64,000 bases of DNA. It comes from CAVQBJ01 sp963710725 (GTDB lineage: Bacteria > Actinomycetota > Thermoleophilia > Solirubrobacterales > Solirubrobacteraceae). The notes beneath the pieces were generated by a model. That model was given only the letters and a program-made list of their open reading frames with translations, was not told the origin of the DNA and ran no database searches. Shown in pieces: positions 16,544-23,740 of this stretch. The stretch is from contig CAVQBJ010000008.1 in assembly GCA_963710725.1 (NCBI GenBank), positions 310,001 through 374,000 of the forward strand, in the 5' to 3' direction. The translations under genes and the position numbers were made by a program. Numbering within the stretch: the stretch's first letter is position 1; every line of letters starts with the position of its first letter.

Positions 16544-17023
16544 TCAGCCCGCCACCCCGCGCCGCGGCACCGGCGCGGACTGCATGATCGACGTCGTCGT
16601 CTGGCCGTAGGCCACGAAGGTGTCGATGATCGCCTCGAGGTGCTCGACGTCGCGCACGTAGGCGGTCATCACGAAGCAGTCCTCGCCGGTCACCCGGTGG
16701 CACTCGACGACCTCGGGGGTGTCACGCGCCAGGTCGGCCACGGCGCCGATCTGGCGCGGGTTGGGGCGCAGGCGGATGAGCACCCCGAGCGCGTAGCCGA
16801 GCGCGCGCGGGTCGACCGCGGCGTGGTAGCCGCTGATGACGCCCTCGGCCTCGAGCCGGCGCACCCGCTCGGCCACCGCCGGCGGGGACAGCCCGACGCG
16901 GCGGCCAAGCTCGGCCAGCGACAGGCGCGCGTCAGCCTGTAGCTCGCCGATCAACGCCCGGTTGACCTCATCGAGCAGATCATCATCGGTGATTCTGCCG
17001 TTCGCCCGTGCATTCGCAGGCAT
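16544..17023 (-). CDS. Lrp/AsnC-family transcriptional regulator
   Basis: A DNA-binding protein of about 159 aa that typically senses amino acids. The N-terminal helix-turn-helix reads LSLAELGRRVGLSPPAVAERVRRLEAEGVISGY (residues about 34-66). It is followed by an AsnC ligand domain with VVECHRVTGEDCFVMTAYV. The plus-strand ATCATA at 17031-17036 is a TATGAT -10 box seven bases before the ATG at 17023. It overlaps the alternative ATG at 17035, so 17023 is chosen and a leaderless message is predicted. It diverges from an EamA exporter, a common pairing for amino-acid efflux control. Confidence 0.88.
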   Translation of the reverse strand: MPANARANGRITDDDLLDEVNRALIGELQADARLSLAELGRRVGLSPPAVAERVRRLEAEGVISGYHAAVDPRALGYALGVLIRLRPNPRQIGAVADLARDTPEVVECHRVTGEDCFVMTAYVRDVEHLEAIIDTFVAYGQTTTSIMQSAPVPRRGVAG

Positions 17024-17030
17024 TCCGGCG

Positions 17031-17036
17031 ATCATA
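17031..17036 (-). promoter_or_regulatory. -10 box of the Lrp/AsnC regulator gene
   Basis: TATGAT on the minus strand, seven bases before the ATG at 17023. It overlaps the upstream alternative ATG at 17035 and so argues against that start. Confidence 0.5.
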
Positions 17037-17085
17037 CCTGCGATCGCCCCTGGATGTACTCCCCCGGAATCGGCACCATTCGCGC

Positions 17086-18450
17086 GTGGCCAGCACCCGT
17101 CGCGCCGACCTCCCGCCGCAGCTGTACTTCCTGGTCAGCGCGGTCTTCCACTACCTCGGGCCGGCGCTCGCGGTGCTCCTGTTCGCGCGCGTGGACGTGC
17201 TCGGCGTGGCCTGGCTGCGGATCGCCACCGCCGCGCTCGCGCTCGGCGCCTGGCGCCGGCCGTGGCGGCGCCGCGCCGTGCGCGCCCCCGGCGCGCTCAG
17301 GCTGCTGCTCGCCTGGGGCGGGGTGCTGGCGGCGATGAACGCCTGCTTCTACCTGGCCATCGACCGGCTCGCGCTCGGGACGGTGGCGGCGATCGAGTTC
17401 GTGCCGGTGATCGTGCTGGCCGCCGTGGGCGCCCGCAGCGCCCGCAACGTGGTGGCGCTCGCCCTCGCGGTGGCCGGCAGCGCCGTGCTGGCCGAGATCC
17501 AGTGGCGGGCCTCGCCACTCGGCCTCGCGCTGGCCGCCGCCAACGCCGCCCTGTTCGCGGCCTACGTCGTGCTCGCCGACCGGGTGGCCAAGCGCCCGGG
17601 GCTCACGGGCATCGACGGCCTCGCCGCCGCGATGTTCGTGGCGGCGGTGTGCGTGACCCCGGTCGGCCTGCCGGCCGCCGCCGCGGCCTGGCGCGCGCCG
17701 CTGCTCCTGCTCGCCGGGGCCGGGGTCGGGGTGTGCTCGTCGGTCATCCCCTACGTGACCGACCAGCTGGCCCTGGCCCGCCTGCCCCGGGCCACCTACG
17801 CGCTCATGCTCTCGCTGCTGCCGGCGGTGGCGACGGCGATCGGGATCGTCGTGCTCGCGCAGTGGCCGTCGCCGCGCGACCTCGTGGGCGTGTGCCTGAT
17901 CGTGGCCGGGGTGGCCGCCCACCGGGCCCGCGACGCCGGCCTCGCCTCAGGCCGCGGCCGGCGCCAGCTCGTAGCGGCGGCGGATGGCGTACAGCGTCGT
18001 GCGCTCGGCGGCCGGGCGCCCGGCGCGGTGAGCGGCGGCGACGAGCTCGGGCGGGTCGAGGCGGACGCCGTGCTGGGAGCCGGCCATGCGGCTGATCGAC
18101 TCCTCCATGAGCGTGCCGCCGAGGTCGTTGACCCCCCAGCGCAGCGCCTCGGTGGCCGCCTCGAGGCCCATCTTCACCCAGGAGGCCTGCAGGCTGGGCA
18201 CGCTGCGACCGAGCGCGAGGCGGAACACCGCCGTGTGCTTGAGGTTCTCCTCGCGGGAGATCTCCTCGACGCCGTGCGTGCGCCCGAGCAGCGTCTGGAA
18301 CGGGATGAAGGACAGCGGGACGAACTCGGTGATCCCGCCGGTGCGCTCCTGCAGCGCGCGCACCACCCGCATGTGCTCGGCCAGCTCCCACGGCTCCTCG
18401 ATGTGCCCGAACATCACCGTCGCCGTCGAGCGCAGCCCGGCGCGGTGTGA
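17086..18450 (+). CDS. EamA-family exporter with long antisense-overlapping tail
   Basis: Inner-membrane drug/metabolite exporter (RhtA-like EamA). Residues 1 to about 288 hold ten hydrophobic helices in two EamA repeats, from LYFLVSAVFHYLGPALAVLL to LVGVCLIVAGVAAH. The GTG at 17086 is the start. The frame then continues without a stop for about 165 residues that are only the antisense of fbiC codons (Arg/His/Glu-rich, no helices) to a stop at 18450. The normal family length is about 290, so the native stop has probably been lost or the tail is junk. It diverges from the Lrp regulator, which suggests amino-acid export. Confidence 0.8.
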   Translation: MASTRRADLPPQLYFLVSAVFHYLGPALAVLLFARVDVLGVAWLRIATAALALGAWRRPWRRRAVRAPGALRLLLAWGGVLAAMNACFYLAIDRLALGTVAAIEFVPVIVLAAVGARSARNVVALALAVAGSAVLAEIQWRASPLGLALAAANAALFAAYVVLADRVAKRPGLTGIDGLAAAMFVAAVCVTPVGLPAAAAAWRAPLLLLAGAGVGVCSSVIPYVTDQLALARLPRATYALMLSLLPAVATAIGIVVLAQWPSPRDLVGVCLIVAGVAAHRARDAGLASGRGRRQLVAAADGVQRRALGGRAPGAVSGGDELGRVEADAVLGAGHAADRLLHERAAEVVDPPAQRLGGRLEAHLHPGGLQAGHAATEREAEHRRVLEVLLAGDLLDAVRAPEQRLERDEGQRDELGDPAGALLQRAHHPHVLGQLPRLLDVPEHHRRRRAQPGAV

Positions 18451-20166
18451 CGCCTCGATCATCTCCACCCAGCGGGCCACCGGCAGCTTGTTCGGTGAGA
18501 TGCGCTCGCGCACGCCGTCGTGGAGGACCTCGGCGGCGGTGCCGGGCGTCGAGTCGAGGCCGGCCTCGCGCAGGCGCGCGAACACGGCGTCGGCCGACAG
18601 CCCGGAGATGTCGCACATGTGCGCCACCTCCATCGGCGAGTAGGCGTGGATGTGCAGCTGCGGCGCCGTCTCGCGCAGGAGCCGCAGCCAGCCCTCGTAG
18701 TCCTCGAGCGTCCAGTCGGGGTGGATGCCCGACTGCATGCAGATCTCGGTCGCCCCGTACTCGACCGCCTCGAGCACCCGGCCGACGAAGTCCTCGCGGC
18801 CGTGCTCGTAGGCGTCGGGCGAGCGCTTGCTCTGACCGAAGCCGCAGAAGGCGCAGCCGACGGTGCACACGTTCGAGACGTTGATGTTGCGGTTGACGAC
18901 GAAGGTCACCGTTTCGCCGGCCACCTCGGCGCGCAGCTCGTCGGCGGCCTGGCGCAGGTCCTCGATCGCCTCGGGACGGTCCTCGGCGAACAGCGCCGTG
19001 AGCTCGTCCTCGCTGAGCGCGGCGCCATCGTGTCCCTTTGCGATCGCGGCCGGCACGAGGTCGCGGCGGATCGGCCGCGGCGCGTCGGTGCGACCGGAGC
19101 CGCGGCGCGGGATGAACGACCAGTAGCGGGCCTTGATGACGTCGAGCACCCCGCGGGCGATCCAGTCCTCGTCGATGTAGCGCGGGTACACGCAGAGGCG
19201 CTCGGACAGGGCGGCTCCGTCGGCGGCGAGGCGCTTGCGCACCTGCGGCGGCGAGGGGAACGGGTGCTCGGGTGAGATGTGGTCGCCGTTGGCCGACAGC
19301 CCGCCGAGGTCGGTCGCCCCGGCGGCCACGAGCTCGGGCCACCAGTCCGACAGGTTCGGCGGCACCTGGATGCCGACGTCGGGCATCAGCTCGCGGGCGA
19401 CGCCGATGAGGTGCTTCATGTCCTCGATCGACACCGGGCAGGCCCACTCCGGCAGGTCGCGCGCGGGCCCGTGCGCGACGCCGGTGCGCCAGTACTCGCG
19501 GGCCGCGGCGTCGGCGATCTGGGCCGGCTCGCGCCCGTAGTAGCTCTGATGGGGCACGAAGTTCTGGAGGATGACCTCCTGGATGTGGCCGTAGTCGCGA
19601 TGCAGGTCCGCGATCGCCTGCAGCGACGCGACGCGCTCCGCCTCGGTCTCGCCGATGCCGACGAGGATGCCGCTCGTGAAGGGGATCCTCAGCTCCCCGG
19701 CGGCGCGGATCGTCTCCAGGCGCCGCTGCGGGTGCTTCGTCGGCGAGCCGGCGTGAACGGTCTCCATGAGCCGCTCGGACACCGACTCGAGCATCAGCCC
19801 CTGCGAGGCGGTGACCTCGCGCAGCCGGGCGAGGTCCGCCCGCGGCAGCACGCCGAGGTTCGTGTGCGGCAGCAGTCCGCGCTCGAGCGCCCGCTCGCAG
19901 GCCCACACGACGTAGGAGGTGAAGTCCTCGTGGCCGTACTCGGCCAGGCGCGCGCGCACGGTGGCATTCACCTCAGGGTGCTCGCCGGTGAGGACCAGCA
20001 GCTCCTTGGCCCGACGGCGCACGGCGCCGTCGAGGATCGCCTCGACCTCCGCCGGCGAGTGCAGATGCGCCTGGTGGGTGGCGAACGCGCAGTACTTGCA
20101 GTAGCACCGGCACGTCCGCGAGAGCGAGAGCGTGAGGTTGCGCGAGAACGTCACCCGGCGGCCCAT
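17947..20166 (-). CDS. fbiC: Bifunctional FO synthase (CofG-CofH fusion)
   Basis: Makes the F420 chromophore FO from tyrosine and a pyrimidine intermediate. It is a 739-aa fusion of two radical-SAM halves, as in other actinobacteria. The CofG half begins near residue 10 with the cluster motif CRCYCKYCAF. The CofH half begins near 425 with NVCTVGCAFCGFGQSKRS, then EICMQSGIHPDW and HAYSPMEVAHM. The ATG at 20166 has a TAGACT box seven bases upstream (plus-strand 20174-20179), predicting a leaderless mRNA. It lies 3.7 kb from the npdG-cofE operon. About 500 bases of its 3' end are overlapped antisense by the EamA frame. Confidence 0.93.
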   Translation of the reverse strand: MGRRVTFSRNLTLSLSRTCRCYCKYCAFATHQAHLHSPAEVEAILDGAVRRRAKELLVLTGEHPEVNATVRARLAEYGHEDFTSYVVWACERALERGLLPHTNLGVLPRADLARLREVTASQGLMLESVSERLMETVHAGSPTKHPQRRLETIRAAGELRIPFTSGILVGIGETEAERVASLQAIADLHRDYGHIQEVILQNFVPHQSYYGREPAQIADAAAREYWRTGVAHGPARDLPEWACPVSIEDMKHLIGVARELMPDVGIQVPPNLSDWWPELVAAGATDLGGLSANGDHISPEHPFPSPPQVRKRLAADGAALSERLCVYPRYIDEDWIARGVLDVIKARYWSFIPRRGSGRTDAPRPIRRDLVPAAIAKGHDGAALSEDELTALFAEDRPEAIEDLRQAADELRAEVAGETVTFVVNRNINVSNVCTVGCAFCGFGQSKRSPDAYEHGREDFVGRVLEAVEYGATEICMQSGIHPDWTLEDYEGWLRLLRETAPQLHIHAYSPMEVAHMCDISGLSADAVFARLREAGLDSTPGTAAEVLHDGVRERISPNKLPVARWVEMIEASHRAGLRSTATVMFGHIEEPWELAEHMRVVRALQERTGGITEFVPLSFIPFQTLLGRTHGVEEISREENLKHTAVFRLALGRSVPSLQASWVKMGLEAATEALRWGVNDLGGTLMEESISRMAGSQHGVRLDPPELVAAAHRAGRPAAERTTLYAIRRRYELAPAAA

Positions 20167-20173
20167 CCGTCGC

Positions 20174-20209
20174 AGTCTATGACGGTCGCCGACGGTCGCC
20201 GCCTATGAT
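20174..20209. promoter_or_regulatory. Divergent fbiC / phosphatase promoters with tandem 10-bp repeat
   Basis: Two -10 boxes face away from each other: TAGACT for fbiC (complement of 20174-20179, seven bases from its ATG) and TATGAT for the phosphatase (20204-20209, eight bases from its ATG). The space between is filled by an exact tandem GACGGTCGCC GACGGTCGCC (20181-20200). This overlaps both spacer/-35 regions, so it may be an operator. Confidence 0.55.
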
Positions 20210-20217
20210 CCCGCGCC

Positions 20218-20787
20218 ATGCCCGCCGAAGCCGCCGTCTACCTCGCCCGCCACGGCCAGACGGCCTATAACCACGCGCGGCGCTTCCAGGGCCGGCTGCC
20301 CGTCCCGCTCGATGAGACCGGGCGCGCGCAGGCCGCCGAGCTCGGCGAGACGGCCGCCGCCCACCCGTTCGCGGTGCTCTGGTGCAGCCCGCTCCTGCGC
20401 GCGCGCCAGACCGCCGATGCGGTGGCCGAGCGCATCGGCCTGGAGCCGATCGAGGACGAGCGGCTGGTGGAGACCGACGCCGGTGACTGGACCGACCGGC
20501 CCTTCGCCGAGGTCCAGGCCGAGGATCCCGACGGCTTCGCCGCCTTCGTGGCCGGGGATCCGGACTTCCGCTTCCCCGGCGGTGAGTCCTTCGCCGAGCA
20601 GGCCGCCCGGGTCGCCGCCGCGCTGAGCGACATCGAGCGCGCCGAACTGCCGGCGCTCGTGGTGTGCCACGGGCAGGTGATCCGCCTCGCCCTCGCCGAG
20701 CGACGGCCCGGCGGACTGGACGAAGCGCTGCGCGGATCGCGCACCGTGGCCAACGGCGCACTGGTCCCGCTGCCGGCGGCGGGCTGA
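20218..20787 (+). CDS. Histidine-phosphatase (phosphoglycerate-mutase-like) protein
   Basis: Soluble histidine phosphatase of 189 aa. The catalytic RHGQT motif is at residues 10-14, with the second Arg in SPLLRARQTADAV (near 60), the acid in VETDAGDWTD (near 84) and the second His in LVVCHGQVIRLAL (near 148). The substrate is unknown; small metabolite or alpha-ribazole-type phosphates are typical of the family. A leaderless start from TATGAT at 20204-20209 is predicted. It is divergent from fbiC. Confidence 0.87.
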   Translation: MPAEAAVYLARHGQTAYNHARRFQGRLPVPLDETGRAQAAELGETAAAHPFAVLWCSPLLRARQTADAVAERIGLEPIEDERLVETDAGDWTDRPFAEVQAEDPDGFAAFVAGDPDFRFPGGESFAEQAARVAAALSDIERAELPALVVCHGQVIRLALAERRPGGLDEALRGSRTVANGALVPLPAAG

Positions 20788-20865
20788 GCCCACCGGACCG
20801 GCGACATTCGCCGGTTCGGCGGCGTTCTCGCTCATGGAGATCGCACGTCGGTCGATGCAGAACCG

Positions 20866-21897
20866 ATGAGTCAATCCGCGTTGAGAGACGGCGGGCGCCC
20901 GCTCATCGACTATCACGACCTGCGCCGCTCGCTCGTCGCCGGTTACGTCGTCACGGCGATCACCGCCGTGTTCGCCGTGCTCGCCATCTCCAGCGACCAC
21001 GGCAACGTCGGGCTGCTGTCGGTGGCCGCGTTCGAGCTCTGCCTGGCCGCGGCGCTCGCCGCCGGACGCTCGCTGCCGGTGTGGGCGATCAAGGTGGCGG
21101 CGTTCCCGGTCGCCGTGAGCGTCATCAGCGTGGTCGTCGCCGTCGCGAACCCGATCGGGCCGGCGCCGCTGTACTACATCTGGCCCGCGCTCACCTGCGG
21201 GCGCTTCGGCACTCGTCGCGACACGCGCCTCACGCTCGCCTGGCTTGCGGCGACGTTCGCCGCCGCGCTCGCCGTCGCGCACCACACGCAGGTCCCGCTC
21301 GTCCTCTACGCATCGGTCGTGTCGATCGTCGGGCTCGTGCTCGCGCTGCAGCAGCGCGACACCGAGGAGCTCGAGCTGGCCGCCACCACCGACCCCCTCA
21401 CGCACCTGCTCAACCGGCGCGTCTTCGCCGACGCGTTCGCGCGCGAGGTGCAGCGGGCGCGCTCGTCGAACCTCCCGCTCAGCCTCGTCGTCTTCGATCT
21501 CGACCACTTCAAGCGCCTCAACGACGGCTTCGGGCATGCCGCCGGGGACGACGCACTGGTCGCCTTCGCGCTGATCCTCACCGACCACTGCTCGCCCGGG
21601 GACCTCGTCGCGCGCATGGGCGGCGAGGAGTTCGCGATCGTGCTGTTCGACAGCGACCCGCGCGCCGCGCAGGAGACGGTGGACGCCATCGCCCGGGACC
21701 TGCGCCGGTGGTCGCGCGACGCCCCCATGACGCTCACCACGAGCGCCGGCATTGCGATGCTCGGACCGGACACGACGTCGCCGCCGGAGATGCTGCTCGC
21801 CGCCGACCGGGCGCTCTACGCCGCCAAGGACGCGGGCCGTAACCGCGTCGTGTGGGTCGGCGAGCAGAACGCGCGCGAGCTCGCGCAGGCCGCCTGA
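20866..21897 (+). CDS. Membrane-bound GGDEF diguanylate cyclase
   Basis: A 343-aa membrane protein. Residues about 20-160 hold five to six hydrophobic helices of a MASE-like sensor. A GGDEF domain follows from about 168 (TTDPLTHLLNRRVF, FDLDHFKRLNDGFGHAAGDDAL, ARMGGEEFAIV). The active loop GGEEF is intact. The RxxD inhibitory site is missing (SPGD in that position). It probably makes cyclic di-GMP at the membrane. It lies downstream of the phosphatase in the same direction with a 78-base gap. Confidence 0.88.
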   Translation: MSQSALRDGGRPLIDYHDLRRSLVAGYVVTAITAVFAVLAISSDHGNVGLLSVAAFELCLAAALAAGRSLPVWAIKVAAFPVAVSVISVVVAVANPIGPAPLYYIWPALTCGRFGTRRDTRLTLAWLAATFAAALAVAHHTQVPLVLYASVVSIVGLVLALQQRDTEELELAATTDPLTHLLNRRVFADAFAREVQRARSSNLPLSLVVFDLDHFKRLNDGFGHAAGDDALVAFALILTDHCSPGDLVARMGGEEFAIVLFDSDPRAAQETVDAIARDLRRWSRDAPMTLTTSAGIAMLGPDTTSPPEMLLAADRALYAAKDAGRNRVVWVGEQNARELAQAA

Positions 21898-21901
21898 GCC
21901 G

Positions 21902-22261
21902 CTACGACGCTCCGTTCGCCAGCCGCTCGACCAGCGCCGCCCCCTCCCGCGCCATCCGCGAGCGCGGAATCACGAGGTCGAACCCCGCCGCCTCGGCCCG
22001 CGCCTTCGTGTCGACGTCGACATGCGAGTAGAAGCCGAGCGTGCGCGCCTCGCCGAGGCCGCCCGCCTCGAGCAGCGCGCAGCCGTGCAGACCACCGTCA
22101 GAGGCGAGATCGACGACCAGGACGTCGACGTCGTCGGACAGCGCCGCGCGCGCAGCCACCGAGTCGGGCACGAGCGTCACCTCATGCCCGGCCACGCGCA
22201 GCGCGCCGACCACGTTCGACCCGAAGAGCAGGTCGGGGATGAGCGCCAGGACCCGCGCCAC
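21902..22261 (-). CDS. Atypical receiver-like domain protein
   Basis: About 119 aa with the fold pattern of a response-regulator receiver but poor active-site conservation. An N-terminal ARVLALIPDLLFGSNVVGAL is followed by the would-be phosphoacceptor strand DVLVVDLAS (near residue 51), the switch strand TLGFYSHVD (near 80) and FDLVIPRSRM where the conserved Lys should be. Only the second half of the N-terminal acidic pair remains. It may bind partners without phosphorylation. The GTG at 22261 begins eight bases after the upstream gene's stop, so the two are probably one operon. Confidence 0.6.
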   Translation of the reverse strand: MARVLALIPDLLFGSNVVGALRVAGHEVTLVPDSVAARAALSDDVDVLVVDLASDGGLHGCALLEAGGLGEARTLGFYSHVDVDTKARAEAAGFDLVIPRSRMAREGAALVERLANGAS

Positions 22262-22269
22262 CGCGAGGC

Positions 22270-22632
22270 CTACTGGGCGCGCAGCTGGCGAAACTCGTCG
22301 CGCACGGACTGCGGCCGTCCCCACATCTGCACGACTTCGACGCGGCCGCTGCGCAGCTCGCGCAACACGAGCTCGCCGGCGATCCCGGCATTATCGAGGA
22401 GCACCAGCGTGCCGTGCACGGTCGGCGCCGCGGCGGCGTGCCCGAAGCGGTTGGCCACGAGCAGGCGCCAGTGCCAGTCGTAGTGCGAGTAGGGCTGCGC
22501 GTTGCAGGTCACGAGGTAGCTCGCCGCCTCCACGTAGCGCGGCTCGTCGGCGATGCGCAGATCGAGCTCGAGGTCCGTCCAGTCGTCGGGGAGCGACTCG
22601 ACGATCTCGCGGAAGTCGTCAGCAAGCGCCAT
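22270..22632 (-). CDS. Hypothetical protein, 120 aa
   Basis: I do not recognise this family. It is a soluble protein of 120 aa with mixed alpha/beta character and no signal peptide or membrane helix. Notable segments are LPDDWTDLELDLRIAD, an aromatic/His stretch SHYDWHWRLLVANRFGH and the C-terminal SVRDEFRQLRAQ. TACTCT (complement of 22641-22646) sits eight bases before the ATG, supporting this start and a leaderless mRNA. It lies directly upstream of the atypical receiver gene. The pair may act together, but no activity can be proposed. Confidence 0.65.
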   Translation of the reverse strand: MALADDFREIVESLPDDWTDLELDLRIADEPRYVEAASYLVTCNAQPYSHYDWHWRLLVANRFGHAAAAPTVHGTLVLLDNAGIAGELVLRELRSGRVEVVQMWGRPQSVRDEFRQLRAQ

Positions 22633-22640
22633 CGCGCCGA

Positions 22641-22646
22641 AGAGTA
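22641..22646 (-). promoter_or_regulatory. -10 box of the 22.6-kb hypothetical gene
   Basis: TACTCT on the minus strand, eight bases before the ATG at 22632, suggesting a leaderless transcript for the hypothetical/receiver gene pair. Confidence 0.45.
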
Positions 22647-22691
22647 CCGAGCGCGCGACGTGCTGCGGTCCGAGCGACGCGATCGTGCTAA

Positions 22692-22725
22692 TTCTCTCCT
22701 GACAGCGAGACCAGATAGGAGAGAA
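22692..22725 (+). promoter_or_regulatory. Inverted repeat covering the ribosome site of the aldo/keto reductase
   Basis: TTCTCTCCT (22692-22700) and AGGAGAGAA (22717-22725) are perfect 9-base inverted repeats. The right arm contains the AGGAGAG ribosome site of the GTG at 22727. If transcribed, the hairpin would hide the ribosome site; if the start lies inside it, the palindrome could be an operator. GCTAAT just upstream (22687-22692) could be the -10 box. Confidence 0.55.
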
Positions 22726-22726
22726 C

Positions 22727-23740
22727 GTGAACGCTCGCGCATTGGGATCTGCAGGGCCGTCGGTGTCGGCACTCGGGCTCGGCTGCATGGGTATGTCGGG
22801 GATGTACGGGCCCGCCGACCGCGCCGAGAGCATCGCGACGATCCACGCCGCGCTCGACGCCCAGATCAACCTGCTCGACACCGGCGACTTCTACGGCATG
22901 GGCCACAACGAGATGCTCATCGCGGAGGCGCTCGCCGACCGGCCGCGCGACGAGGTGCTCATCAGCGTCAAGTACGGCGGCATGCGGGACCCGGCCGGTG
23001 GGTGGGGCGGTATCGACGGACGCCCGGCCGCGACGAAGAACTTCCTCGCCTACTCGCTGCAGCGACTCGGCACCGATCACGTCGACGTGTACCGCCTGGC
23101 CCGGGTCGACCCGGCGGTGCCGATCGAGGAGACCGTCGGCGCGATCGCCGAGCTCGTGCAGGCCGGCTACGTGCGCCACATCGGGCTGTCCGAGGCCGGC
23201 GCCGAGACGATCCGCCGCGCGCATGCCGTCCACCCGATCGTCGACGTGCAGCTCGAGTACTCGCTCATGTCGCGCAGCATCGAGCGCGAGGTGCTCCCGA
23301 CCTGCCGCGAGCTCGGGGTCGCGATCACCGCCTATGGCGTCCTCTCGCGCGGCCTGTTGAGCGGCCACTGGACTGCGGAGCGCGAGCTCGGGCCCTCCGA
23401 CTTCCGCGCACATGCTCCCCGCTTCAGCGGCTCCAACCTCGACCGCAACCTCGGGCTCGTGGAGTCGCTGCGTGAGATCGCCGCCGAGCGGGGGATCAGC
23501 GTCGCCCAGGTGGCCATCGCCTGGGTCCTGGGCCGGGGCGAGGACATCATCCCGCTCATCGGCGCGCGCCGGCGCGACCAGCTGACCGAGGCGCTCGCCG
23601 CGCTCGAGGTCGAGCTGACCGATGCCGACCGCGCGCAGATCGAGGCGGCGATACCCGCCGACGCGGCCGCCGGCGACCGCTACGCGCCGGCTCAGATGGC
23701 CACCCTCGACAGCGAGCGCGGCGCGACCGTCGGCCCATGA
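22727..23740 (+). CDS. Aldo/keto reductase
   Basis: NADPH-dependent TIM-barrel oxidoreductase, 337 aa. The N-terminal SALGLGCMGMSGMYG, the catalytic Asp and Tyr in DTGDFYGMGHNEMLI (near residues 52-56) and Lys in LISVKYGG (near 84) are present. The fourth tetrad position, usually His in a YxxHR motif, is Ala here (VYRLARVDP, near 123). VRHIGLSEAGAETIRRAH and GARRRDQLTEALAAL are typical. The GTG at 22727 follows AGGAGAG, which lies in an inverted repeat. Its stop overlaps ygfZ-like ATG by four bases. The substrate is unknown. Confidence 0.85.
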   Translation: MNARALGSAGPSVSALGLGCMGMSGMYGPADRAESIATIHAALDAQINLLDTGDFYGMGHNEMLIAEALADRPRDEVLISVKYGGMRDPAGGWGGIDGRPAATKNFLAYSLQRLGTDHVDVYRLARVDPAVPIEETVGAIAELVQAGYVRHIGLSEAGAETIRRAHAVHPIVDVQLEYSLMSRSIEREVLPTCRELGVAITAYGVLSRGLLSGHWTAERELGPSDFRAHAPRFSGSNLDRNLGLVESLREIAAERGISVAQVAIAWVLGRGEDIIPLIGARRRDQLTEALAALEVELTDADRAQIEAAIPADAAAGDRYAPAQMATLDSERGATVGP

